In this document: in pieces, positions 43,405-54,802 of the stretch
Layout of the letters: each line of letters starts with the position of its first letter
Numbering within the stretch: the first letter of the stretch is position 1
Origin: Crotalaria pallida
Lineage: Eukaryota; Streptophyta; Magnoliopsida; Fabales; Fabaceae
Assembly: GCA_037953625.1 (NCBI GenBank)
Contig: CM075654.1
Location: forward strand, 46,383,001 to 46,447,000
Reading direction: 5' to 3'
DNA length: 64,000 bases
Position numbers and translations under genes: made by a program
The notes under the pieces: generated by a model
The model's database searches: none
Told to the model about the DNA's origin: nothing
Seen by the model: only the letters and a program-made list of their open reading frames with translations

Positions 43405-46400
43405 TGTAACATCCTGATTTTCTTTTACATTATAAATTGAGTTTTATCAAATTAAGTGATTAATTCTCGTATATAATTATTTAAGTGTTGGGTATTGTCG
43501 TAAAGTACGTTATATTATTTAGGAAAGTATATTTTTATTTGTATATTTTAAAGTAAATATCCTATTTTAAAAATATACTTTCCATACTTTACCTTGATTT
43601 AGATATACCAAATATTAAATAAATGTTTCATATAATTTCAAGGTACTAACCTTATGGCATCCCTATTTGTATTAATGTGATACTTAAACCTTGTTGTTGG
43701 TATTTCCTTTAAACAATAATTAATCCTTGAAATTTATCATTAGAGCGTTGATTATTTTTTAAAAATATACTATGGTATTTACGAAAGTATATCTTAATTA
43801 TATATTTGAAAGTAGATTCATTTAAAGAAATTACCCTATCTGAAAAATATACACTTTATACTTTACCTTGCTTTTGATATATCTCATTGAATTATTTTCA
43901 ATACTTGCAAGATTCTAATTTTATGACTCTCTATGTTATTTGATATTTGATTTGTATTAGTATTTATTTAATTTTGTCAAAAAAAAATATAATAGTAAAA
44001 TAAAAAAAAGAAAAAAAAAAGAGATATGTGTTTTGTGCCAAGGAACCCTAAGTTCTCCTCCTACTCCATTTGCTCAGCCGGCACCCCCCCTTTGTTTCCC
44101 TTCTTCTCCGTCCCTTCTTCCCTATCTCTATGGTGAACTCGCCACCGCCTTCAACCCGCCGGCGCCACCCAACTAGCAAGCCATCACCGTGCGTCCTTCA
44201 CTCTCTCTCGTTCCTGCTCTCTCTCACACGCGTGCTCTCCCTTCAATCACGATTCGCGACTCGTTCCCCGGAGTCGCGGTGTCTCCACTGTCGCTGTTGG
44301 GCCGCCAACACGCCGCTCTCCTCTTCCCTTTCCGGTTTGCGTCGCTGCCACCAAGGACGTCACCGCTGCTGTTCCTCGCTGCAGCTACCGTGAAATTGCA
44401 TCGCCACCGCCGCTGCTGGATCGCGATTCCGAAGGTCCCTGTCACCATGCCGTTCACGCCCCATCCAGGGACAAAGCTCGGGCCACCCCTCTTCCTCCCT
44501 CACGGTCCCTGTTTCTCTCTCTTCGATTGGAGCCGCCGGTGCCACGGAACCGAGCTTCACCTCCGACCATGGTTGGGGAAACAAGCACGGCTCCTGGGAT
44601 GATGAAGATGACGATAAGGTACAGTGTTCGAGTCAAACCGGCATGGACCGATTGTCACGTGAACCGATCTAATCTTGATCTTCGTTGCTGCCTAAATCAG
44701 ATTTCGAGGGTAAATCCCTATTACCTTTTTATTTGCTTTGTGTTATGTTTAATAATTATTTGATAATATAAATGGTATTAGTGTTGATAATAAAGGTTAA
44801 GTTTTATATTATTTTGGAAAAATGAGTGATATTGTGATTTAGTGTCGATTTGTAATTAAATCGTTATTTATGATGATTTTAATTAGTTACTCTGATTTGG
44901 GAATAACTAAATGTTTTCGAAAACTAACTTGTGTTTTCAAGTTAAAATCCTTTTTCCGTAAAACGCATGATATTGATTATTATTTAATTTATATGACCGG
45001 TTAGATGACGAAGGAGCTTTAGGATCAGCCAAGCGAAAGCAATGAATCGCGCTACGTTTGGGCAGCACTATATGAAAGGAAACAGGTTTATGGAAACGCA
45101 AGGTAAGGAATGGGTATTAGTGAGTATTACCATACTCTGGGGAATAGTTTGTGGTATGTATATAATGATTGCTAGGAGTTATGTGTTAGTTAGGAAATTA
45201 GAAAACCAGGGGAGAAACTAAATAAAATTGATAATAATGATCTTAATTAATGTGAGTGCCTTGGTTAAGTAATAAAAGTGAATGTAACTCTAATAAATGT
45301 TTGTGATTAAGTATATGCTTAGTTGGTGCTAAATGTGATGATATATGTGTTTGGTGCTAATTGTTTATAAATATATGTTAAATTGTTGTAAATAATGTGA
45401 AGTTGTGGCTATTTGATTTTATATGTGTTGATCATTGAGGCTTGGTTTGACTTTTGTGAAAATGGACTGGAATGATGGAAAATTTTGGTTTATATATATA
45501 TCTACTTGGAAAATGAATTTTTGATATGGAATAAAAGGGAATGCAGTGTGACTTGATCCTTGGGCAAGCCGGCACACTAGGTGCCCTGCTAGGTGGTGAA
45601 TTGCCTGCTAGGGCCAAATTCCTGTCAGGCCAATTGCCCATTAGGTCCTAAATTCCCGTTAGGCGTCGGTGCGCCAAAGGATCAATCCCACTACATAACC
45701 ACCTGAAAATGAATAATATGTGAATTGGAATTTATGGGAAATGAATGTTAATTAAATTAACCAGCATTGTCCTAACGGGTGATGCCTAATGGGTGTCTCA
45801 GTCCTGACAGGTTTAAAGTCCCTAGTAGGTGCCGAATTGCCTAGCAGGTGCATCAATTCCTAGTGGTGCAATGGTAATTGGAAATTAAGGAAAGGGAAAT
45901 AGTGTATCTAATGAATAACGGAAATGAGCAATGGAATTAAGGAATTTGGAATTATTGTTAAATTGTGTGTTAAGGGGAATATGAATTAATTAAGGCATAT
46001 GGAATGATTATAACTGGAATCTGATTTTGGTTGTTTAAAATTGTGTGCTATTTGATATTTGTGATTGGCTTAGTTAGTTATTATGTCATATTCAGAAACT
46101 GCTTTCCCATTTTATGTGTATACTCACTCCTTACTATCATTTCAGGTACTAAGCTTGAGCTTGCACAGCCCCTGGCCGAGCAGGAGTGCAATCCACACCG
46201 TGGAGTGTAATTTAGTTAAGGGTGTATTCTAGTCATTGTTTTATAATTAATCTATTTTGGGTTTTTGAAATAATCTAATCACTATAAGCCCGAGTTTATT
46301 ATATGTCGTAAATAGGGCTTGTAAAGTTAATTAATATATTTAGAAATGTTGAAATGTTTTCTGGATTGTTCTGGGTTGACAGGTGAAAACTCTAAATTTT

Positions 46401-46527
46401 TGGGAAGTCCGATAAACAGAGGAAACTCTGTCGGATTTTCGTTAAGATTTAAAGCGAAATTTTCAAGTCCTATTTTAAAACCAACAAATTATTAGTAATT
46501 AAGCTATATAAATATTAGGGTGTTACA
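43405..46527 (+). repeat. L3 3' LTR
   Basis: Same length (3,123 bp) as the 5' LTR and about 99% identical. Includes the GC-rich block (44036-44700) and inverted arrays (45577-45663 and 45771-45863). Confidence 0.92.
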
Positions 46528-46790
46528 TCTTGCAAATCCTTTTGTAACCCAGAAAATCAATTTTTAGTGAAAGCTCTCTAAAAGGTTTTTAGAGGGGACT
46601 GGACTAGCTCTCAGGGTGAGAGTGAACCAGGATAAATCTGTGGTGTTAAGTTTTATTTCTTTACTGCTTTCTTATTGCACGGCTTGCTTGATTGGTTATC
46701 CGCTGGCTTAAGCATCAAGCTTTTAATTTACTCTGTGATAGCTCGGTTCTTGAGTGTTGTTCGGAAAGCTTAGCCTTGAAGCATCTATGT

Positions 46791-46896
46791 TAACCGATTA
46801 ACCAGTTTATTCATCTGGTTAATAAATTAACATTGTTTGCTCGGCAGCTCGGTTAATCAATTATCCTTTCTGTTTATCTATTTGGTTAATCAATTA
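46791..46896. repeat. Four palindromes, C2 3' LTR copy
   Basis: Cores at 46791, 46820, 46854 and 46887 with spacings 29, 34 and 33, identical to the 5' LTR. One arm has changed (AATCAATTATCC). Confidence 0.88.
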
Positions 46897-47049
46897 ACCG
46901 TGTCTGCTCGGATAGAGCTTGAATTTTATTTAAAACCGGGAACAACAATTCAAACTATTTTCAAGAAACTGAAAAATTGTCATATCACCTTCAATCTCCT
47001 ATTCACCCCCCCTCTACTCGATTGTTAGGCCTCTTGTTGGTTTCCAACA

Positions 47050-47959
47050 CTTTTATCCTTTCCATAAATCCACTTGAAACAGTCAGCTGTCCCAATATCA
47101 TACTCTTCGGTCTTAAGTCCACTCCTAAATTCAGATCCCGAAACTCCTCAATCAGTTTCAACTCCTTGATCATCAACGCAGAAACATGCAATGACTTCCT
47201 ACTTAAAGCATCAGCAACTACATTCGCCTTTCCAGGATGATATTGTAGCTCAATATCATAATCCTTCAGAAATTCCATCCACCGTCTCTGACGCATATTC
47301 AACTCCCTCTATTCAAATAAGTACTTTAAACTCTTGTGATCACTGAAGACTTCAACCCTTACACCATATAGGTAGTGTCTCCAGATCTTCAAAGCGAACA
47401 CTACTGCCGCTAGCTCCAAGTCATGAGTTGGGTACTTGAGCTCATGAATCTTCAGTTGCCGTGAAGCATAGGCTACCACTTTTCGCTCTTGCATCAACAC
47501 GCATCCTAATCCTTGCTTCGAAGCGTCACAGTACACACAAAAAGACTTCGTCGTATCCGGCAAGACCAATACTGGTGCGGTTGTCAACCTCTTCTTCAAT
47601 TCTTGGAAATTCTCCTCGCACTTCGCCGACCATTCGAATTGTTGACCTTTCCTCGTCAGCTTCGTCAAAGGTAAAGACAAACGAGAAAATCCTTCGATAA
47701 ACCAACGGTAATACCCAGCTAGTCCTAGGAAACTACGTATCTCCGTCACAGATGTCGGTGCCTTCCACTCCAACACAGCTTCCACTTTTGCAGGATCCAC
47801 TGCAATTCCGTCCTTTGAGATCACATGCCCCAAGAAATGCACTGAGTCCAACCAAAAATCGCACTTCGACAACTTAGCATAGAGCTGTTTGTTCTTCAGC
47901 ATTGTCAAGACTGTCCTTAAATGCTCAGTGTGTTCCTCCTTAGTCTTGGAATAAATCAA
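47050..47959 (-). pseudogene. G2 pol: end of reverse transcriptase and RNase H
   Basis: Minus strand. IYSKTKEEHTEHLRTVL follows the RT catalytic site. HFLGHVISKDGIAVDPAKVEAV and FLGLAGYYRWFIEGFS are thumb/connection motifs of gypsy RT. RNase H shows CVYCDASKQGLGCVLMQ, YPTHDLELAAVVFALKIWRHYLYG and VFSDHKSLKYLF. A TAG near 47306 interrupts the frame, which resumes with MRQRRWMEFLKDYDIELQYH and PGKANVVADALSRKS. It ends at the C2 junction (47050) and continues at 24002. Confidence 0.88.
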
Positions 47960-49062
47960 AATATCATCGATAACACGACAACAAATGAATCCAAGTAAGG
48001 GTGAAAAATTCTATTCATGTACTCCATGAATATCGCAGGAGCATTTGTGACGCCGAAAGGCATAACCAGGTACTCGTAATGACCATAACGAGTTCTGAAA
48101 GCAGTCTTGGGAATATCTTCCTCCTTTACTCTTATCTGATGATATCCCGATCTAAGGTCAATCTTGGAAAATACAGTCGCTCCCTTCAATTGATCCAACA
48201 GGTCGTCAATTCTAGGTAGAGGGTACTTGTTCTTGATCATCAACTTGTTCAGTTGACGATAGTTCGTACACAAACGCATACTACCATCTTTCTTCTTGAC
48301 GAACAAAACCGGTGCTCCCCAGGGTGAAACGCTAGGCCTTATCATCTTCTTGTCCAACATTTCTTCCAATTGCTTCTTCAATTCAGCTAACTCCACCGGA
48401 GCCATCCTATAAGGTGCCTTAGAAATTGGTCCAGTTCCAGGGATTACGTCAATTGAGAATTCCACTTCTCGAATTGGCGGTAGACCAGGTATCTCTTCCG
48501 GAAAAACTTCGGGAAAATCCCGAACTACAGGCAGTTCATGCAGTTCCTTGTCCTTTTTGACGTCCAACGAAGCCAGAAACATGTAAGCTACCGCGCCGTC
48601 CTTCAATGAAGTTTGAATTTGCTTGGCAGATAAATGCTCAAGGTCATTGGGTTTAGGCAAAGAAGGTTGGGTTTCACTAAAGACTAACGACTTTTCGGAA
48701 CAGTTCAGAAGAACATGATTCCTAGTAAGCCAGTCCATTCCTAGTATAATATCTATTTGAGAAAGGGGTAGTTGAATCAAATCAACAAAATAAGTGTTAC
48801 CTTCTATCTCTAAGGGACAATTAGAACAGTAAGTAGACACTATCACAGGCTTGTCAGTAGGGGTAGAAACAATCAAGTTATAGGGTAAAGCATCTACTTT
48901 CAAATTTAATCTATTCACCACATCATGAGAAATAAAGGAATGAGTAGCACCCGAATCATACAATACTAACAAGGAATTCTTATAAATGAAGCATTCACCT
49001 TGGATAAGATTGGCAGCATTCGTTGCTTCAGCTCCGCTCATCGTAAACACTCTCCCTTGCAT
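47956..49062 (-). pseudogene. G2 pol: protease and reverse transcriptase
   Basis: Minus strand, 368 codons. The retropepsin active site is VLYDSGATHSFIS near residue 33, with IDIILGMDWL downstream. RT fingers: SVSPWGAPVLFVKKKDGSMR, YRQLNKLMIKNKYPLPRIDD. Palm: FSKIDLRSGYHQIRVKEED, YLVMPFGVTNAPAIFM. The frame is lost at about 47970, where one T is missing immediately before the catalytic [FY]-x-DD motif; the following frame carries the aspartates (47959 onward). Gag is in a different frame and overlaps the start by 25 bp. Confidence 0.88.
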
Positions 49063-50147
49063 AGCAAGACGATTTGCATTCCCCGAATTAGCCGCTCGCT
49101 TAGGCTCCCTGCAGTCTCTTCCATGTGACCAGGCTTGTCACAGTTGAAGCAGTTCGAACTCCTTGGTGGACACATCGGACCAAAATGATTGCGACCACAC
49201 TTGTTGCAATGAGGAGGTGCGTTCCCTGATCTCATTCCACCGATATTATTGCGATTAGCACTACCACGATCCATGCGATTCCCTCCGTAACTGCTGCCCC
49301 CACGATTTCCACCGCGATTACCGTTGCCTCCGAAGCTTCCACCTTGTCCGCTTCCTCCAAAGCGTAGATCTCTCCTTCCACTCGAACCAGGATATGGGTG
49401 CGGAGTCCTATACCTTCCTCCAGAGTCTCTATGAAAAGGAAAATTACGAGCTGGACCATGAGATGATGAAGGGTTCACTACCCTATCAGCTGCTCCTCTT
49501 GCCTCCAAACCGCCCTCATACATACGACAACGATTCACCAAACTAGAAAAATCATCTATCTTTAAATGAGAAAAAGCTAACTTAATCTCTGACTTAAGAC
49601 CATCCCTAAACTTAGCACACTTCGATCGTTCATTCTCCCCTCCAGCATACTGGGGTACATACTTAACTAGATCTTCGAATTTCGAAGCATACTCATCAAC
49701 CGACAAATTCCCTTGAGTCAACCTTAAAAATTCCATTTCTTTCTCAGTCCTTAGATACATCGGAAAATTCTTCTCAAGAAATCTCTGCTTAAAAGCTTCC
49801 CATGTCAGCGCTTCTCCCAAGTTCATCATCACTTGCTTAGTAACTCGCCACCATGTTGCAGCCTCTCTTGTCAGCATGAACCCAGCATATGCTAACTTCT
49901 GCTCATCGTTACACTGCACCATACCCCCGAATATACGCTCTAAATCTTCTATCCATTCCACAGCCGCGTCCAGAGCAAAGCCTCCCGCAAACTCCTTCGG
50001 GTTACGACGACAAAATTCATCCAATCCCTTGTAGCCTTGGGCTTCCACATTTTGAGCTTGCTGATTGTTGAAATTCTGCTGCGCCTGATGATGCAATGCT
50101 TGAAGATTATCTTTAACTCCCGTCATCATTGCTGCCATCCGAGTCAT
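49038..50147 (-). pseudogene. G2 gag
   Basis: Minus strand, 369 codons from an in-frame ATG at 50147; the leader to the primer site is about 200 bp. Helical N-terminus (MTRMAAMMTGVKDNLQALHH), then gag domain (FCRRNPKEFAGGFALDAAVEWIEDLERIF, WWRVTKQV, FKQRFLEKNFP, YASKFEDLVKYVP). A glycine/arginine-rich stretch (residues about 240-310) leads to zinc knuckles CNKCGRNHFGPMC and CFNCDKPGHM. The last 20 or so residues are out of frame relative to the expected knuckle, so a one-base change near 49120 separates gag from protease. Chromovirus gag and pol are normally one frame. Confidence 0.82.
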
Positions 50148-50351
50148 AAAATATGCCGCATCCGAGTGATCAGCATCCTCACCAGGGTTTCGCGAACTTG
50201 AACCGGAAGGTCTCCCACGCGTACGACTAATCTTAAAAACGAAACAGAAAGGGGTTCAACGCACGACAACACAGAACCTAGACTCTAGACACATAGAGCT
50301 ACACAGAGTAAGCATATAAGACTAGACTTAAGGCCACTGAGGATTAACATT

Positions 50352-50363
50352 GCTCTGATACCA
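50352..50363 (-). promoter_or_regulatory. G2 primer-binding site (initiator tRNA-Met)
   Basis: Minus strand TGGTATCAGAGC, 4 bp inside the LTR end at 50368. Confidence 0.92.
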
Positions 50364-50367
50364 TTTC

Positions 50368-53300
50368 TATAACAGCCCGATTTTCACTTCCAAAAAACTT
50401 TAACCAATTTATTTTTAATTTGTTGCAAAAATGAGGCCCTTTTTTTTTAAAACGTAAGTCACTAGTTACCATTGTCTCTTACTTTGAAAATCGAGTTGTC
50501 ACTTTCGAAACTCCTCGGAACCAAACATCATCAACATGACATAACATCATTTCATAATAATTAAAATAGAAGCCATAAGTACTGGAGTCATGCTCCAAAA
50601 GTTTTCCAAAAGCAGGCCAAAAAGATTACAAACCATAATTTAAAAAGTAGCTGAATTACATCCATGGTACTTCACAAAGCAATCCTCAATCGGAACTTAG
50701 ATCCTAGACACACTACATCGCCTAGACACAGAACACAGGACATCACTCTTCCGCCGAACTAGCGTCCGTCTCCATATCTTCACTCGATTCCGCTTCCGCT
50801 CCGTGAACAGAGTCACTAGCGTCTTCTTCCTCCATTGGTTGAGGAATCACAACAGCCAAAGGTGCGGGATCACCATCATACTCGTGATGCTCCCTCGGTC
50901 GGCCATCTTGATAGTCACGAAGAGTGACTTGCCCTACATGCACGTCCAGACTCGTCCCTCGCAGAATATGCCGTGGATCATCAATCTCCAACCGAGTATC
51001 GCCTCGCCAAATCCATCCTTCAGGAACCACCTCCCATGCTCCTCCCTGAAGAGGCCACATGTGGATTGCTACATGATACGCCATCTACCCGTTGTAATAT
51101 CGGCAAAAGCCAATACAACAATCAGGTAGGAGAGAGTCAGTGTACCATACACTAACGAGTTGACCGCGAGGTCTCAGGGTAGACTCAATAGAAAGAAAGA
51201 CTGATGACAGAGGAAAAATGACAGATATACAGAGCGATACAGGATAACCAGAGTATAGAGGATAAGCAAGATAAAATAAATAACCATAACATAATCATAA
51301 AGCAATTAATCTAATATAAACATAACATAAAAATTGGAAATACATAAATTATACAATTAACATCCAAGCTCATCGCAATCTTTCTTGAAACTTCCCAATA
51401 TTTGCTTATATCTTTATTTTTTGTATATTAAGTTTTATCACAATTTGGTTCACTCAATGAGGTAGGGGAAAACCATCACTGAGGAAAACGCACACGTCTA
51501 CATCTCCTCGGTCTCCATCCAAACCTAGTCGGAAACCAACAGGAGTACATGACCTTTATCACGCGGGCACGACAGCTGTCTCAACAAATGGCTCCAAGCC
51601 AGGAGGATCACATCCTCAAATCATCTCATATCAATTTCATATAATCAAGGCTCACTGTAGCAACAGTGGCAATTCACGATGCCCCGTTCCAGTCCCTCTC
51701 CACTGTTGTAGATTTGCAATCAAGGGGGTGCCAGTATCCTTTCTAGTTAGCTATGCGGAACTTACCACGGCATTGGACCCAGTCCCTACCACGTTCGTAC
51801 GCCACTTATGGGATTCGTTCCGCCTAGAAATATACTCCAGGCTTCTTGACGTTCACCGTCCTTGCCCTCCCCTCATGCAATCCTCACCTGCGTATCCGCA
51901 GATACCTATGGTATCTTCCTCTCCACTACTTCGCACTCTCAAACCTCACCGCGTATGTCAAGTCTTTTAATATCTTTTAAAGTCTTTTAATTTCTTTTAC
52001 TTAACCTACAGTCGGCTTGCCCTTAGTCCATCCCTTCGACAAGACCCGACCACTAAGAATTATATCTTTTCCCCACTTTCATATAACATTCTTTCACTTT
52101 CTCAGGCCACTTGGCACAGTTCCATCATATCATTCCAGTAGAAATCCACATAGCTCTCTTGAACGATCATCTCCGTCTTGAATCATCCAGCACGATCCTA
52201 GCTCCACGAGTGTAATCTCCTCGTCTGGTACTTGGTTGTTTCACAGCTTTTCCACGAATCACCTCATACATCGCTCTTTTATTTATCTTGATACTTCACT
52301 TTCTCTTATAAATTCTCATTATCATTTATCACACTTCTAGATTCGCAAACAGCGTACAATATTTTCAATAGTAGAATTGCTAGGAATTGACTTAAAATAA
52401 AAGTAAAAATAAACATGCATCAATTTAATAAAACGCATAACAAATAATAGATCGCGTAAACTTCTTTTCATTACCACCCGAGCAACTACGTTACGGGCTC
52501 ACTGCACTCTCACTCACCTCTTATTCCAGCAAAAGAAACACTTTGACTTCGGAAATCTCTAGCTTCTCTTTGCGAATTGTTCCCACCGTCTACTGAATAC
52601 CTCAAGGTAAATAAATACACTTTTATCAAAAACCATTTCAATTAAAAAAAATCATCACTTGGTTTCTTTACTTGAAATAGAAAATCCTTTACTTTTCTTA
52701 AAAAAAACAACTGTTTTTCCCAAAACAAAACACAATCTTTTCTTGATACTTAAAATCCTTCAAAATCATTTGAAAATTCATATTAAAATAAATAAAATAA
52801 ATAGTTTATGTGGCTGTATGGAAAAGTCCAGCCACCCTTTTTATTTTATAAAACATCGAAAAATCAATAATTTTCCTTCTAGTTTTTGATATATCAAATA
52901 TCACTTGAAATCCACACTTTTCATAAACCAAAAACACTTTTTAAAAATTGAAATACTTTGTAATTAAAATCTTGGACAGCAAAAACTAAAATTCAAAATC
53001 ATGAAAATACTTTTGAAAGTAATCAAATGCACTTATTCCGTTTCTTTTATTAAAACCGAATTGAACAAAGACCACAACACAATTTAAATAAATTTTCTTA
53101 AAATAAAAACACAAAACATAATCATTTCAACAAATAAATCACATGCAAAAGGAATCTAGCCTATTAACCTAGGGTAGGCCGAATCATCATCATAGGAAAA
53201 ACAAAGTCTTTGATGCACTTTTTCACATGAAGAAACCTTAAAATACCAAATCAAAACATGCAATTCAAACACATGGTTTTAAAAATTACCACTCCCTTTT

Positions 53301-54802
53301 TCTTCACAAAACCGTGACCTCTTGGTCACTTCAAACACATTTTCATTTTTATTTTTTTTTTATTTTTCTTTGCATGTGCCTTTTAAAATCATTTGAAACA
53401 AAAGAGAATCACATGCAAAAATCTTTTATGAAAACAATCATGACCTTTTTTTGATTTTCAAAGCTTGACCGAAAAACTCATCAACAAAAATCAAGTGAAA
53501 AACTTAAATCTTTACTTTCAAACACACATAAACTTAGATTAAGGTAAAACCATTTTGAAGAAAGTTGTTTTCCTTTACTTCCTCTTCAAAACCGTGACAT
53601 GCAAGCTAAATTCAAGACTTTTTGAGTTAAAGAAAATCACATGCAAGACTAAAAATCAAATCTTTTTCAAGGTCAAAACAATAGATCAAAGCCTTTTTGA
53701 AAAGAAAATCAAAGTTAAAATCAAAGCATTCAAACCACTTAGATCAACTTTAACAAACATCAAACTAACATGCATGAACTCAAACCAAAATAAAAATCAT
53801 CACAACCTAATTTCCTAGACATGGCCGAATGGTAGAGTCCATGGTTTAAGGTTCTACAAGTTTGTTTGACTCTTGAAACTCAAGATCAAAGCTAATTACT
53901 TACATACAAACATAGATCTACAAGAAAAATAGACATGCAACAACAAAGGAACCTTACAAGACTTACAGAAATGAAAACTACTTCTAACACTCTATGATCT
54001 TCGAACAAACCAAAGAAAAAGAGAAGATCTTCAACCACCTTCACTTGATCTTCAAGGAATCCTAAGGTTTTGAGCTTAATCTCCTTCTTCTTCTCCTCTT
54101 GAGCTCTCGGTCTCACTCTCTCTCTATCTCTCTCTCTAAGAGTTTGATGATACTCTTAGAACAAGTGTTTAGTTTGGATGAGAAATGGGAAGGAATGAAT
54201 TAGAAATGAACTAAGGTAATGGGCTTAAGTAGGCACACGAGTATTCCCTCTAATGCCCTTGAAGAATTCGGCCAAGAGTGTTGCTTAAGAGGTAAAATTG
54301 GCTTCACAAAAAGTTTCATGGCTTAAGGTCATGTCATGGGACAAATGGAGTGAATTAGGCCTTAACCTTTCATCCTATTGGTTGGTCAACTTCTTAATTA
54401 CACTTTCCACTAAACCTATCTTATATAAGGTTAGTCTACTACCTTAGGGTTCAAGTCAAGACTCTATCATGCATGCACATACACACACATAGCCGAACAT
54501 ACACATGCACACATACACATGGAAATCATTTTACTTTTTCACAAAGTCATTCTTGCATAAAAATTATAATTTCCTTAAAATACAAAACATCAAATACTTA
54601 ATTACTTCAACTCAAAAACTTAATTCAAAACCTATAACATTTCTCATAAAATTATTTCCTTTGAAAACCTTTTATCACTTAAAACCATAAAAGAAATTCA
54701 ATTTAATTAATATTCTCTCAAAATGCTCTTTTTAAAACGTTTTCTCAAAATAATCTCTTTATCATTAAAAACAATTATGAGGTATTCAGACGGGGTGTTA
54801 CA
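50368..54802 (-). repeat. G2 5' LTR
   Basis: 4,435 bp; the first dinucleotide on the plus strand is TA instead of TG. Colinear with 18039-22543. Contains the second copy of the 113-codon ORF (50743-51084). Otherwise AT-rich, with A-rich stretches at 52600-53700. Confidence 0.88.
50743..51084 (-). other. 113-codon ORF inside the G2 5' LTR (unknown)
   Basis: Same frame, start and stop as 18417-18758 with four amino-acid changes. It would lie in the transcribed leader of G2, upstream of gag. No recognised domain. Confidence 0.35.

Larger units (their letters stand above)
37107..46527 (+). mobile_element. L3: complete non-coding gypsy LTR element (LARD-like)
   Basis: 9,421 bp. LTRs 37107-40229 and 43405-46527 are both 3,123 bp and differ at roughly 27-30 positions by eye (about 0.9%), the youngest pair here. 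The internal region (40230-43404) has a primer site, a polypurine tract and a hairpin but no gag or pol. The tail AATTTCGAGGACGAAATTTC is what remains near the pol end in chromovirus-type elements, so it derives from one. Flanks are tcgat on the left and tcttg on the right, whereas the empty site has tcttg. The TSD therefore does not match. Confidence 0.88.
24003..47049 (+). mobile_element. C2: SIRE/Maximus-like Ty1/copia element
   Basis: LTRs start TGTAGAATC at 24003 and 35869 and end GGTTTCCAACA at 29825 and 47049. TSD ctttt at 23998-24002 and 47050-47054. Without nested insertions the LTR is about 1.76 kb. Internal order: initiator-Met primer site, gag, protease, integrase, RT, RNase H, then 0.8 kb with repeated polypurine blocks. 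There are three visible lesions in pol. By eye the LTRs differ at about 28 of 1,230 positions (about 2.3%). The insertion lies in the integrase region of G2. Confidence 0.92.
35869..47049 (+). repeat. C2 3' LTR, interrupted by L3
   Basis: The LTR proper is 35869-37106 plus 46528-47049. It lacks L2 and so shows the empty L2 site (ATTCACCCCCCCTCTACTCG, about 47002-47021). Palindromes at 46791-46896 match those in the 5' LTR. Confidence 0.9.
18039..54802 (-). mobile_element. G2: Ty3/gypsy chromovirus (Tekay/Del-like), minus strand
   Basis: LTRs 18039-22543 and 50368-54802, ends TGTAACAG...GTGTTACA (right copy TATAAC). Flanking 5-mers are aagat (18034-18038) and atgat (54803-54807), a TSD with one mismatch. 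About 13.7 kb once C2 is removed. Order on the minus strand: 5' LTR, primer site, gag, protease, RT, RNase H, integrase with chromodomain, 3' LTR. Three lesions are visible: a gag/pol frameshift, a one-base loss before the RT catalytic motif, and a nonsense codon near 47306. LTRs differ by roughly 2% over the first kilobase compared by eye. Confidence 0.87.
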
